DNA from: an uncultured Oscillospiraceae bacterium
Lineage (GTDB): Bacteria > Bacillota > Clostridia > Oscillospirales > Oscillospiraceae
DNA length: 64,000 bases
Reading direction: 5' to 3'
Assembly (NCBI GenBank): GCA_934573935.1
Contig: CAKTMO010000003.1
Span: forward strand, 53,127-117,126
Shown: positions 30,492 through 38,060 of the stretch, piece after piece
Position numbering within the stretch: position 1 is the stretch's first letter
Layout: each line of letters opens with the position of its first letter
Position numbers and translations under genes: made by a program
Notes under the pieces: generated by a model
Told to the model about the DNA's origin: nothing
What the model saw: only the letters and a program-made list of their open reading frames with translations
Database searches by the model: none

Positions 30492-30519
30492 GTGACTTTC
30501 CCGCAGACAGTGCTATAAT
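30492..30519 (+). promoter_or_regulatory. Promoter of the beta-helix surface gene (leader type A, copy 2)
   Basis: GTGACT (30492-30497), 16 bp, TATAAT (30514-30519). The flanks match the promoter at 6021-6048. Confidence 0.75.
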
Positions 30520-30524
30520 CAGAT

Positions 30525-30609
30525 ATGTATCACAACAGCCCATGGGCTGTTGCCGTTTCAATTTCTTTTTTTATTGAAACGAGGCGGATATCAAAATTTT
30601 ACGTAAGGG
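30525..30609 (+). promoter_or_regulatory. Two-hairpin 5' leader, copy 2
   Basis: TATGTATCA, then the palindrome AACAGCCCATGGGCTGTT (30534-30551), stem GTTTCAAT/ATTGAAAC (30555-30562/30573-30580), then TCAAAATTTTACGTAAGGGAG. Relative to copy 1 the first stem keeps its CCCATGGG core but both outer arms change together. The second stem is constant while its loop grows from 3 to 10 bases. Confidence 0.65.
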
Positions 30610-30619
30610 AGAATGAATC

Positions 30620-32080
30620 ATGAAGAAACTCATCAGTGTTCTGCTGGCGCTGGTCATGGCGATAAGCGTTACCACGTTTGCGTGGGCGGATGGCGAGACC
30701 CCCGAAAGAACAAAGGGCTACAAGGAAATAGGGGCTTCGGAGTATTCGGAGCTGCCCGCCGCTCCGACGGAAGAGAATGGTGTGATCAGCGTAAACGCGG
30801 CCAATGCCCAGTACACATTGGATGGCGCATACGGTGATATTACCGGAAAGACCATCCGCTTTACCGAGAGCATCACCGAGACGCTGTTCCTCGGCAGACC
30901 CACGAAGTATGTGGGCAGCAACACGGAGTATTACAGTGATGGTGCTTTCACAGCAGAAATCGACTATGCGGGCGCAATGGCTGTCACAACAAATGGTCAT
31001 TATATCCGTACTGTATCTAATGTGACGTTCACGGCGGCGGCAGGTGTTTCCGTTGCTGGGTTTGTGGCGTACAGCGGTCAGGTGACAAGCGCTGCCGAAA
31101 AACCGTATGATTATGTCCGTGATATGGGAAGCAATATTGTGACCACCAATAACGGCTACTATGCGATCGCCAATCTCGCCAATATTACATTCGATGGACT
31201 GACCATCACCAAAAATGTTGATATTAGCGGCTACGAGACCAGCTGTGCTTATACTGTAAACGGTATTCGCTTTGTCAATTGTGTTTTTCCTGGCAATGCA
31301 GGGAAGACGGAGTATGCCATCAGAATTGCTGGCGGAGATGCTACGCTGAGTCTGACGGATCTGAAGGTGGAAGGCTGCACGTTTGAAGGCTGCAGGGAAG
31401 GCGTGCTGGCATACCACATCAACGGCGCTGTGATCAAAAATAATACGTTTAAGAACATGGCCAGTAAGGCAATCGAGTTGGGCAGCAGCAGTGTGCTTTC
31501 CGGCGAGATCGTGATCAAAGAAAATTATATCAAAGATACCGGAGACCGTGCGATCAAGCTGGGCAAATTTAGCGAAGGAGCCAGTCTGACCGTTGAAAAC
31601 AACGTGATGATCAATGCAAAGGATGAAAATGGCGAGGTATTCAAGGCCGAAGGAAAGCCCTCAACGATCTCTCTGGAGCACAACTATTGGGGCGTGGCGG
31701 ATGTCAGCACTGCGGTGAATCCCGCAAATGGCATCACTGCACCCACTACCACCGGTATTATCGGCGGCACGTTTACCGAGGAAATTACCTCCGACATGCT
31801 GGCTGGCGGTGTGAAAGTGGTCGATAACGGCGACGGCACCTATACCGTTGTGACGGAGCAGCCCGCCCACACTCCCGAGCCTCCCGCCCCCGTGGAACCG
31901 GAGCAGCCCGCCCACACCAACCGCCGCTATCCCGCCACGACCACCACTACCGAGACCCCCGCAAAGGGCAATGACATCACCTCCGCCAAGACCTTTGACG
32001 GCGGCGTGGCCCTGTACGTGGGCATGGCCCTGACCTCCACCCTGGGCATGGCCTGGATGGGCAAAAAGCGCGCACACTGA
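30620..32080 (+). CDS. Beta-helix surface protein with SAKTFDGG-type anchor
   Basis: This 486-residue secreted protein has a signal peptide (MKKLISVLLALVMAISV...AWA). A right-handed beta-helix region follows with repeats such as ITFDGLTITKNVDI, VEGCTFEGCREGV, AVIKNNTFKNMASKAI and NYWGVADVST. Then come Pro-rich segments, the linker AHTNRRYPATTTTT also seen at 6146-8236, and the C-terminal TSAKTFDGGVALYVGM, hydrophobic segment and GKKRAH. It shares promoter, leader and anchor, but not the body, with the 6146 protein. Anchoring and glycan binding are inferred; function unknown. Confidence 0.8.
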   Translation: MKKLISVLLALVMAISVTTFAWADGETPERTKGYKEIGASEYSELPAAPTEENGVISVNAANAQYTLDGAYGDITGKTIRFTESITETLFLGRPTKYVGSNTEYYSDGAFTAEIDYAGAMAVTTNGHYIRTVSNVTFTAAAGVSVAGFVAYSGQVTSAAEKPYDYVRDMGSNIVTTNNGYYAIANLANITFDGLTITKNVDISGYETSCAYTVNGIRFVNCVFPGNAGKTEYAIRIAGGDATLSLTDLKVEGCTFEGCREGVLAYHINGAVIKNNTFKNMASKAIELGSSSVLSGEIVIKENYIKDTGDRAIKLGKFSEGASLTVENNVMINAKDENGEVFKAEGKPSTISLEHNYWGVADVSTAVNPANGITAPTTTGIIGGTFTEEITSDMLAGGVKVVDNGDGTYTVVTEQPAHTPEPPAPVEPEQPAHTNRRYPATTTTTETPAKGNDITSAKTFDGGVALYVGMALTSTLGMAWMGKKRAH

Positions 32081-32118
32081 ACCGATACCCGCGGCGCTCT
32101 CCCCGCGCCGCAGTAAAA

Positions 32119-32156
32119 GCAGCAAAAAAGCACCCCTATGGGGTGCTTTTTTGCTG
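32119..32156 (+). terminator. Rho-independent terminator
   Basis: GCAAAAAAGCACCCC / GGGGTGCTTTTTTGC, a long perfect stem with T-run. Confidence 0.93.
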
Positions 32157-32205
32157 CCCCCAACGAAAACCGCCGAAATTCTTTCAAAAATCCCCCAAAA
32201 ACGCC

Positions 32206-32234
32206 TTGACCTTGAAAGAAAAGTGTGGTATAGT
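32206..32234 (+). promoter_or_regulatory. Promoter of rpmG-secE-nusG-rplKA
   Basis: TTGACC (32206-32211), 17 bp, TATAGT (32229-32234). The leader of about 130 bases has no recognised element. Confidence 0.8.
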
Positions 32235-32369
32235 GGGCATTACCTGTGAATGGGTGTTTTCTTTTTGCGCGCTTTTTCGCTTTGGGCGCGGAAAAGAAGC
32301 AGCCACAACAACAGGGAGGCAAACGGGTATCCCGCAGGGATCCCTAATCTAATAAGGAGGTGCCGTTAC

Positions 32370-32519
32370 ATGCGCGTGAAAATCACTCTCAGATGCAACG
32401 AGTGCAAGCAGAGAAACTACAACACGATGAAGAACAAGAAGAATACCCCTGACAAGCTTGAGCTGAACAAGTATTGCCCCTTCTGCAGAAAGCACACCGT
32501 CCACACCGAGACGAAGTAA
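32370..32519 (+). CDS. rpmG: 50S ribosomal protein L33
   Basis: This 49-residue protein has the zinc-ribbon pairs CNEC and CPFC of the Cys-containing L33 form. [19 protein letters not shown] and [21 protein letters not shown] are textbook L33 segments. It stands directly upstream of secE and nusG, the common order in Clostridia. ATG at 32370 follows AAGGAGGTG. The Cys form depends on zinc; no Cys-free paralogue is in the window. Confidence 0.97.
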   Translation: MRVKITLRCNECKQRNYNTMKNKKNTPDKLELNKYCPFCRKHTVHTETK

Positions 32520-32537
32520 TCGGAAGGAGAAATTACG

Positions 32538-32747
32538 ATGGCTGAAGAAAAGAAAGTCAAGGATCGCGGCCGCTGGTTCCGCGAAATGAAAAGCGAGCTG
32601 AAGAAGGTCGTGTGGCCCTCCGGCAAGGAGACGGCGAAGAACACCGGTACGGTGCTGCTGTGCTCGGTGATCGTCGGCGCGTTCATCTGGATCTTCGACG
32701 CGGTTGCCGTTCTGGCAGTCAACACATTGATCGGTTTGTTCGCGTAA
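32538..32747 (+). CDS. secE: Preprotein translocase subunit SecE
   Basis: This 69-residue single-span SecE has the conserved amphipathic helix WFREMKSELKKVVWPSGKET, then one membrane span (VLLCSVIVGAFIWIFDAVAV). It stabilises SecY in the translocon. Short form as usual for Firmicutes. It lies 18 bases behind rpmG and 10 before nusG. Confidence 0.96.
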   Translation: MAEEKKVKDRGRWFREMKSELKKVVWPSGKETAKNTGTVLLCSVIVGAFIWIFDAVAVLAVNTLIGLFA

Positions 32748-32757
32748 GGAGCGGGCT

Positions 32758-33282
32758 ATGGCTGACAATGCGAAGTGGTATGTGATCCATACCTATTCCG
32801 GCTACGAAAACGCGGTCAAGGCCGCCATCGAAAAGTCCGTGACCAACCGCCATTGCGAGGATATGGTCCTGCGCATGGAGATCCCCATGGAGACCGTGAC
32901 GGAAGTCACCGAATCGGGCACCATGAAGGAAGTGGAACGCAAGGTGTTCCCCGGTTACGTGCTCATCAAAATGGTGCTGACCGATGAGACGTGGCACATT
33001 ATCCGCAACATCCGCGGCGTCACCGGCTTTGTGGGCGAAGCCAACAAGGCCATTCCTCTCACCGAGGAAGAGGTCCGCCAGATGTCGCTGGAAAAGCACG
33101 AGATCGTGGTGAAGTACAACGTGGGCGAGACCGTGAAGATCACGGACGGCCCCCTGGCCAGCTTCACCGGTATCGTGGAGGAGATCGAGCCCGAGAAGAA
33201 CAAGGTTCGCGTGGTGGTCTCCATGTTCGGCAGAGAGACGCCGGTAGAGCTGGAGCTCGACCAGGTGGAGGTCCTGTCCTGA
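32758..33282 (+). CDS. nusG: Transcription termination/antitermination protein NusG
   Basis: This 174-residue protein has the NGN domain (AKWYVIHTYSGYENAVKA...RKVFPGYVLIKM...WHIIRNIRGVTGFVG) and a C-terminal KOW domain (GETVKITDGPLASFTGIVEEI). NusG binds RNA polymerase, modulates pausing and links transcription to Rho or the ribosome. Full length without insert. The 114-base gap to rplK holds a GAGACGC/GCGTCTC hairpin (33309-33336) but no promoter, so rplKA are probably in the same transcript. Confidence 0.97.
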   Translation: MADNAKWYVIHTYSGYENAVKAAIEKSVTNRHCEDMVLRMEIPMETVTEVTESGTMKEVERKVFPGYVLIKMVLTDETWHIIRNIRGVTGFVGEANKAIPLTEEEVRQMSLEKHEIVVKYNVGETVKITDGPLASFTGIVEEIEPEKNKVRVVVSMFGRETPVELELDQVEVLS

Positions 33283-33396
33283 CGCACAGCAGGCTCTGTG
33301 CAAGTGGGAGAGACGCAAAGACATACGCGTCTCGCCAAGAGCGGTTCTTACACCGGGTAAGCCGCTACCACATTTTATTAAAGGAGGTGCCTTAAA

Positions 33397-33822
33397 ATGG
33401 CACAGAAAGTCGTTGGTTATGTGAAGCTGCAGATCCCTGCAGGCAAAGCAACTCCCGCACCCCCCGTTGGCCCCGCTCTGGGTCAGCACGGCATCAACAT
33501 CGCCGCTTTTACCAAGGAATTTAACGAGCGCACCAAGAACGACATGGGCCTGATCATCCCCGTGGTGATCACCGTCTATGCTGACCGTTCTTTCTCCTTC
33601 ATCACCAAGACGCCCCCCGCTGCCGTCCTCATCAAGAAGGAATGCAACATCGAGTCCGGCTCCGGCGTGCCCAACAAGGAAAAGGTCGCCACCATCTCCA
33701 AGGCTTCCATCCAGAAGATCGCCGAAATGAAGATGCGCGATCTGAACGCTGCTTCCCTGGAAGCCGCTATGAGCATGATCGCCGGTACCGCCCGCTCCAT
33801 GGGCGTTGTCGTCGGCGAGTAA
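33397..33822 (+). CDS. rplK: 50S ribosomal protein L11
   Basis: This 141-residue L11 has the N-terminal [40 protein letters not shown] follows, and the RNA-binding C-domain ends in [13 protein letters not shown]. It binds the GTPase-associated region of 23S rRNA. Strong ribosome site AAAGGAGGTG. The rplA gene follows after 13 bases. Confidence 0.97.
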   Translation: MAQKVVGYVKLQIPAGKATPAPPVGPALGQHGINIAAFTKEFNERTKNDMGLIIPVVITVYADRSFSFITKTPPAAVLIKKECNIESGSGVPNKEKVATISKASIQKIAEMKMRDLNAASLEAAMSMIAGTARSMGVVVGE

Positions 33823-33835
33823 GGAGGGTGTAACG

Positions 33836-34528
33836 ATGTTTAGAGGTAAGAAATATAAAGAGATCGCCAAGCAGATCGACAAGGCCGCCCTGTATGATCC
33901 CAAAGAGGGTCTGGACCTGATCTGCAAGACCGCCAGCGCCAAGTTCGACGAGACCGTCGAGCTGCATGTGAAGCTGGGTGTTGACTCCCGTCACGCTGAC
34001 CAGCAGGTCCGCGGCGCCATCGTGCTGCCCAACGGCACCGGCAAGACCGCCCGCGTCCTGGTGTTCGCCAAGGGCGACAAGGCCGACGCTGCCCGCGAGG
34101 CCGGCGCCGACTACGTTGGCGATATGGATATGGTCGAGAAGATCCAGAAGGAAAACTGGTTCGATTTCGATGTGGTCGTCGCTTCTCCCGACATGATGGG
34201 CGTTGTGGGCCGCCTCGGTAAGATCCTGGGCCCCAAGGGTCTGATGCCCTCCCCCAAGGCCGGTACCGTGACCCCCGACGTGGCCAAGGCCGTCAAGGAA
34301 GTCAAGGCCGGTAAGGTGGAGTATCGTCTGGACAAGACCAACATCATCCACTGCCCCATCGGCAAGGTCTCTTTCGGCGCGGACAAGCTGTATGAGAACT
34401 ATTCCGCTCTCATCGGCGCCATCATCAAGGCCAAGCCCGCCGCTGCCAAGGGCCAGTATATCAAGTCCTGCGTGGCCGCGTCCACCATGGGCCCCGGCGT
34501 GAAGATGAACGCCGCCAAGCAGCTGTAA
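33836..34528 (+). CDS. rplA: 50S ribosomal protein L1
   Basis: This 230-residue L1 shows the usual [39 protein letters not shown] and [15 protein letters not shown] segments. The start is ATG at 33836, after AAGGAGGG. L1 often represses its own rplKA mRNA; a mimic site was not identified here with confidence. No terminator is visible between its stop and the next promoter at 34563, though the L10 leader begins soon after. Confidence 0.97.
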   Translation: MFRGKKYKEIAKQIDKAALYDPKEGLDLICKTASAKFDETVELHVKLGVDSRHADQQVRGAIVLPNGTGKTARVLVFAKGDKADAAREAGADYVGDMDMVEKIQKENWFDFDVVVASPDMMGVVGRLGKILGPKGLMPSPKAGTVTPDVAKAVKEVKAGKVEYRLDKTNIIHCPIGKVSFGADKLYENYSALIGAIIKAKPAAAKGQYIKSCVAASTMGPGVKMNAAKQL

Positions 34529-34562
34529 ATCACAAAAAGCTGCAAAAACCGTTATCTTTTGC

Positions 34563-34591
34563 TTGACAAGCTGTCAGGCAACGGGTATAAT
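34563..34591 (+). promoter_or_regulatory. Promoter of the L10 leader and rplJL
   Basis: TTGACA (34563-34568), 17 bp, TATAAT (34586-34591), a full consensus. Confidence 0.9.
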
Positions 34592-34597
34592 CAAAGA

Positions 34598-34708
34598 TGC
34601 GTTCCAAAGACAGCAGGTGGCCTTGCGCCGTAAATCCTGCCGAGGATGGCAATAGTTTCTGATTGCTGACACCATCCTCATGTCTTTCCGGCATGGGGAT
34701 GGTTTTTT
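34598..34708 (+). ncRNA. L10 leader with attenuator
   Basis: AAAGACAGCAGGTGGC...ATCCTGCCGAGG is the conserved L10-binding leader of rplJL in Firmicutes. GAGGATGG (34643-34650) can pair with CCATCCTC (34672-34679). Alternatively, ACCATCCTCATG pairs with CATGGGGATGGT (34671-34682/34692-34703) to form a terminator with TTTTTT tail. Binding of L10(L12)4 is known to favour repression in this family. Confidence 0.85.
34671..34708 (+). terminator. L10 leader attenuator terminator
   Basis: A 12-bp stem and T-run, mutually exclusive with the upstream GAGGATGG pairing. Confidence 0.85.
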
Positions 34709-34780
34709 CTCTAACGAACGCACCTCGACCCCTGGCACACACCGGTGTGCCGCAAAATCTCATGGAGGTGAACAAGAAGA

Positions 34781-35317
34781 ATGCCCAACGCAAAAGTACT
34801 GTCTGAAAAGCAGGCGATCGTGGCGGCTCTGACCGAGAAGGTGCAGAACGCGGCTGCCGGCGTCCTTGTGGATTACAAGGGCATCACCGTGGCAGAGGAT
34901 ACCGCGCTGCGTGCCAAGTGCCGTGAAAACGACATCGAGTACACCGTCATCAAGAACACCCTGCTGCGCTTCGCGTTCAACAATTGCGGTCTGAACGAGC
35001 TGGATGACCAGCTCAACGGCACCACGTCCCTGGCCATCTGCGCCAGCGATCCCGTGGCTCCCGCCCGCGTTATTGCTGAATTTGCGAAGAAGCTCAATGG
35101 CAAGTTCGAGATCAAGGGCGGTTTCATGGAAGGCAAGGCCGTTTCCATGGAGACTGTCAATGCTCTGGCTTCCATCCCCGCGCTGCCTGTCCTGCAGGCT
35201 CAGGTGCTTGGCACCATGCTGGCCCCCATCTCCGCTCTGGCTTGCGTCATCAAGCAGATCGCCGAGAAGCAGGGCGCTCCCGCCGAGGCCGCCGCTGAAG
35301 AAGCCGCTGCCGAGTAA
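34781..35317 (+). CDS. rplJ: 50S ribosomal protein L10
   Basis: This 178-residue L10 has the N-terminal rRNA-binding domain (AGVLVDYKGITVAEDTALR, YTVIKNTLLRFA) and a C-terminal helix (LACVIKQIAEKQ) where L7/L12 dimers dock, ending in an Ala/Glu-rich tail. It forms the ribosomal stalk base and is also the regulator that binds the leader upstream. Start ATG at 34781 with GGAGGTG upstream; rplL follows 53 bases later. Confidence 0.97.
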   Translation: MPNAKVLSEKQAIVAALTEKVQNAAAGVLVDYKGITVAEDTALRAKCRENDIEYTVIKNTLLRFAFNNCGLNELDDQLNGTTSLAICASDPVAPARVIAEFAKKLNGKFEIKGGFMEGKAVSMETVNALASIPALPVLQAQVLGTMLAPISALACVIKQIAEKQGAPAEAAAEEAAAE

Positions 35318-35370
35318 GCATCCCCACCAAACGAAATCAAACAATAATCTAACAACAGGAGGCTATTACA

Positions 35371-35742
35371 ATGTCTGAGAAAGTTACTGCTATGATCGAA
35401 GAGATCAAGGGTCTGACTGTTCTGGAGCTCAGCGAGTTGGTTCATGCTCTGGAGGAAGTTTTCGGTGTTTCCGCCGCCGCTATGGCCGCTCCCGCCGCTG
35501 GCGCTGCTGCTCCCGCTGCTGAGGAGAAGACCGAGTTCGACGTGGTCCTGGCCGGTTTCGATGCCGCTCAGAAGATCAAGGTCATCAAGGTCATCCGCGA
35601 GGTCATGGGTCTGGGTCTGGCCGAGGCCAAGGCTGCCGTCGAGGGCGCTCCCACCACCATGAAGGAAGGTCTGTCCAAGGAGGACGCCGAGGCTCTGAAG
35701 AAGCAGGTCGAGGAAGTCGGCGGCAAGGTCGAGCTGAAGTAA
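35371..35742 (+). CDS. rplL: 50S ribosomal protein L7/L12
   Basis: This 123-residue protein has the N-terminal dimer helix ([21 protein letters not shown]), an Ala/Pro-rich hinge (about residues 38-53) and the C-terminal factor-binding domain ([19 protein letters not shown] ... [15 protein letters not shown]). Multiple copies recruit translation factors. Codon use (GCT, CTG, AAG) is that of a very highly expressed gene. A strong terminator follows. Confidence 0.98.
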   Translation: MSEKVTAMIEEIKGLTVLELSELVHALEEVFGVSAAAMAAPAAGAAAPAAEEKTEFDVVLAGFDAAQKIKVIKVIREVMGLGLAEAKAAVEGAPTTMKEGLSKEDAEALKKQVEEVGGKVELK

Positions 35743-35759
35743 GTTTCTTACAAACAGAT

Positions 35760-35796
35760 AAAAAACAGGAGACGCATCGCGCCTCCTGTTTTTTTG
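35760..35796 (+). terminator. Terminator of rplJL
   Basis: AAAAAACAGGAG / CTCCTGTTTTTTT hairpin. Confidence 0.93.
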
Positions 35797-35822
35797 AACC
35801 CTGCCGCGGCCACCCGATAGAC

Positions 35823-35851
35823 TTGCCAAGCCGCCCGATTTCTGCTATAGT
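35823..35851 (+). promoter_or_regulatory. Promoter of rsmA
   Basis: TTGCCA (35823-35828), 17 bp, TATAGT (35846-35851). Confidence 0.75.
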
Positions 35852-35880
35852 AGACCTAATACAGATAAGGAGCGACAACG

Positions 35881-36744
35881 ATGGATCTTTGTGACCGCCG
35901 TGATATCCAGGCGCTTCTGGAGCGCCACGGCTTCCGCTTTTCCAAGGCCATGGGCCAGAATTTTCTCATCCAGGGCTGGGTGCCTCGGGATATTGCCGAC
36001 GCCAGCGGCGCGGACGCCGCCACCGGCGTGCTGGAGATCGGCCCCGGCATCGGCCCCCTGACGGCCCAGTTGGCGCAGCGGGCAGGCAAGGTGGTGTCCG
36101 TGGAGCTGGATGCCCGCCTGTACCCCGTCCTGCGGGAGACCATGGCAGGCGCGGACAACTTTACGCTGATCGAGGGCGACGCCATGAGGCTGGATTTTGC
36201 CCAGATCGCCGCAGAGCACTTTGCCGGACTGCGGCCCATCCTGTGCGCCAACCTGCCCTATAACATTACCACCCCCGTGCTGACCAAATGCGTGGAGAGC
36301 CGCTGCTTCGACAGTCTCACCGTCCTGATCCAGAAGGAGGTGGCGGAGCGCATCTGCGCCAGGGCCGGAACGGCGGAATACGGCGCTTTCACGGTGCTGA
36401 TGCAGTATTACACCGACCCGCAGCTGCTGTTCACCGTGCCGCCGGAGTGCTTCCTGCCTGCCCCCAAGGTCACCTCCGCCGTGATCCACTGCCCCGTGCG
36501 GAAGGCCCCGCCAGTGCAGGTGGTCTCCGAGGCCGCCCTGTGGCGGACGGTGAAAGCCGCCTTCGCCCTGCGGCGCAAGACGCTGGTGAACTCCCTGCAA
36601 ACCGGTTATTCGCTGCCCAAGGAGCAGCTGACGGCCATCGTGGCCGCCTGCGGCCTTGACCCCGCCGTCCGCGGCGAGCGGCTGACCCTGACAGATTTCG
36701 CCCGCCTGACCAACGCCCTGCAGGAAGCGGGACAAAACCCCTAA
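35881..36744 (+). CDS. rsmA: 16S rRNA dimethyladenosine transferase (KsgA/RsmA)
   Basis: This 287-residue SAM-dependent enzyme dimethylates two adjacent adenosines in helix 45 of 16S rRNA. Motifs are KAMGQNFLIQ at the start, motif I VLEIGPGIGPLT, the acidic VSVELDARL, and the catalytic CANLPYNITTPVLTK. The C-terminal helical domain (FALRRKTLVNSL) is complete. Single gene with own promoter. AI-2E family permease gene follows after 67 bases, with AAAAAGGAGG as its own ribosome site. Confidence 0.96.
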   Translation: MDLCDRRDIQALLERHGFRFSKAMGQNFLIQGWVPRDIADASGADAATGVLEIGPGIGPLTAQLAQRAGKVVSVELDARLYPVLRETMAGADNFTLIEGDAMRLDFAQIAAEHFAGLRPILCANLPYNITTPVLTKCVESRCFDSLTVLIQKEVAERICARAGTAEYGAFTVLMQYYTDPQLLFTVPPECFLPAPKVTSAVIHCPVRKAPPVQVVSEAALWRTVKAAFALRRKTLVNSLQTGYSLPKEQLTAIVAACGLDPAVRGERLTLTDFARLTNALQEAGQNP

Positions 36745-36811
36745 TCTTCACACCTTTTTCACACAATATGTGATACAATGTTCCTATGATAGAGAAAAAG
36801 GAGGCGTCTCC

Positions 36812-37978
36812 TTGGAGCTGAACAAGAAAACCATCCGCAATATCCTGCTGCTGGCGGCGGCCATTATCGCCGTGTGGTGGCTGGTGAACCACTTTGACCT
36901 GCTGACCACGATTCTCCGGACGATCCTGAGCATCCTGTCACCCATCCTGATCGGCCTGGTGCTGGCCTTCATCCTGAACCTGCTGTTGGTGCCCCTGGAG
37001 CGGCTGTGGAACAAGCTGTTTGTGAAAGAGGGCTGCCGCAAGTGGGCAACGTCCCTGCGCCGTCCCCTGTGCCTGCTGCTGAGCTTTTTGATCGTGCTGG
37101 GCGTCATCTTCGCCGTGTGCTTCGTGGTGATCCCCCGCCTGGGCAGCACGGTGGTGGACATGGTCAACACCATCTCCGCCTACATCAAGACGCTGGACGT
37201 GCGGTATGACGACCTGCGGGCCCAGCTGGAGCAGTACGCCATCACCCTGCCGGAGATCGATCTGGGCAAAAACGACCTGCTGACCAAGCTCACCGACCTG
37301 CTGGCCAAGGGCGGCTCGGCGCTGCTGAATACCACCATCAGCATCACCACGTCGGTGCTGTCGGCGGTGGTGAACCTGTTGATGGGCGTGGTGTTCTCCG
37401 TGTACGTCCTGGCCCAGAAGGAGACCCTGAGCCGCCAGCTGAAGCGCCTGCTGTACCTGACCTTCCCTGAGAAAAAGGTGACGCCCTTCCTGGCCTTTTT
37501 GGGCCGCGTCAGCCGCACCTTCTCCCAGTTTGTCACCGGCCAGACCATCGAGGCCATCATCCTGGGCACGCTGGTGTTCATCGGCATGCTGATCCTGCGC
37601 CTGCCCTTCGCGCCGGTCATCGCCGTGGTGGTGGGCGTCACCGCCCTGATCCCCATTCTGGGCTCCTGGATCGGCGCCATCGTGGGCGCGCTGCTGATCC
37701 TGCCGTCGTCGCTGATGCAGGCCATCTGGTTCCTGGTGTTCCTCATCGTGCTGCAGCAGGTGGAGGGCAACCTGATCTACCCCCACGTGGTGGGCAAGTC
37801 CGTGGGCCTGCCTGGGATCTGGGTGTTCTTCGCCGTCATCGTGGGCAGCGGCCTGGGCGGCATTGCCGGTATGCTGCTGGGCGTGCCTGTCTGCGCCGTG
37901 CTCTACGACGAGCTCCGCCGCGGCATGCGCAAGAAGGAGGCCGCGCTGGCAGCAACCAACAGCGGGGAAGACGTCTGA
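36812..37978 (+). CDS. AI-2E family transporter (PF01594-type permease)
   Basis: This 388-residue membrane protein has about eight spans: a hydrophobic start (ILLLAAAIIAVWWLV), the paired spans near residue 35-100, and the conserved C-terminal region VTALIPILGSWIGAIVGALL, QQVEGNLIYPHVVGKSVGLP and GGIAGMLLGVPVCAVLYDEL. The family includes autoinducer-2 exporters and sodium/proton antiporters, so the substrate is open. Start is TTG at 36812, six bases after AAAGGAGGC. A palindrome TCACACAATATGTGA (36760-36774) lies upstream and could be an operator. Confidence 0.85.
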   Translation: MELNKKTIRNILLLAAAIIAVWWLVNHFDLLTTILRTILSILSPILIGLVLAFILNLLLVPLERLWNKLFVKEGCRKWATSLRRPLCLLLSFLIVLGVIFAVCFVVIPRLGSTVVDMVNTISAYIKTLDVRYDDLRAQLEQYAITLPEIDLGKNDLLTKLTDLLAKGGSALLNTTISITTSVLSAVVNLLMGVVFSVYVLAQKETLSRQLKRLLYLTFPEKKVTPFLAFLGRVSRTFSQFVTGQTIEAIILGTLVFIGMLILRLPFAPVIAVVVGVTALIPILGSWIGAIVGALLILPSSLMQAIWFLVFLIVLQQVEGNLIYPHVVGKSVGLPGIWVFFAVIVGSGLGGIAGMLLGVPVCAVLYDELRRGMRKKEAALAATNSGEDV

Positions 37979-38013
37979 CGCCTGCCCACGCATTTACGGT
38001 ACATCGCCCCATA

Positions 38014-38051
38014 CAAAAAGGAAGCCATCCATCGGATGGCTTCCTTTTTTA
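38014..38051. terminator. Bidirectional terminator between the permease and pheT
   Basis: AAAAAGGAAGCCATCC / GGATGGCTTCCTTTTTT, working on both strands for convergent genes. Confidence 0.93.
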
Positions 38052-38060
38052 TAGCGGGAT

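Noticed and set aside
33283..33396. L11/L1 autoregulatory site before rplK
   Set aside because: A hairpin is present (GAGACGC/GCGTCTC) but I could not match it to the L1-binding rRNA mimic, so no feature is claimed.
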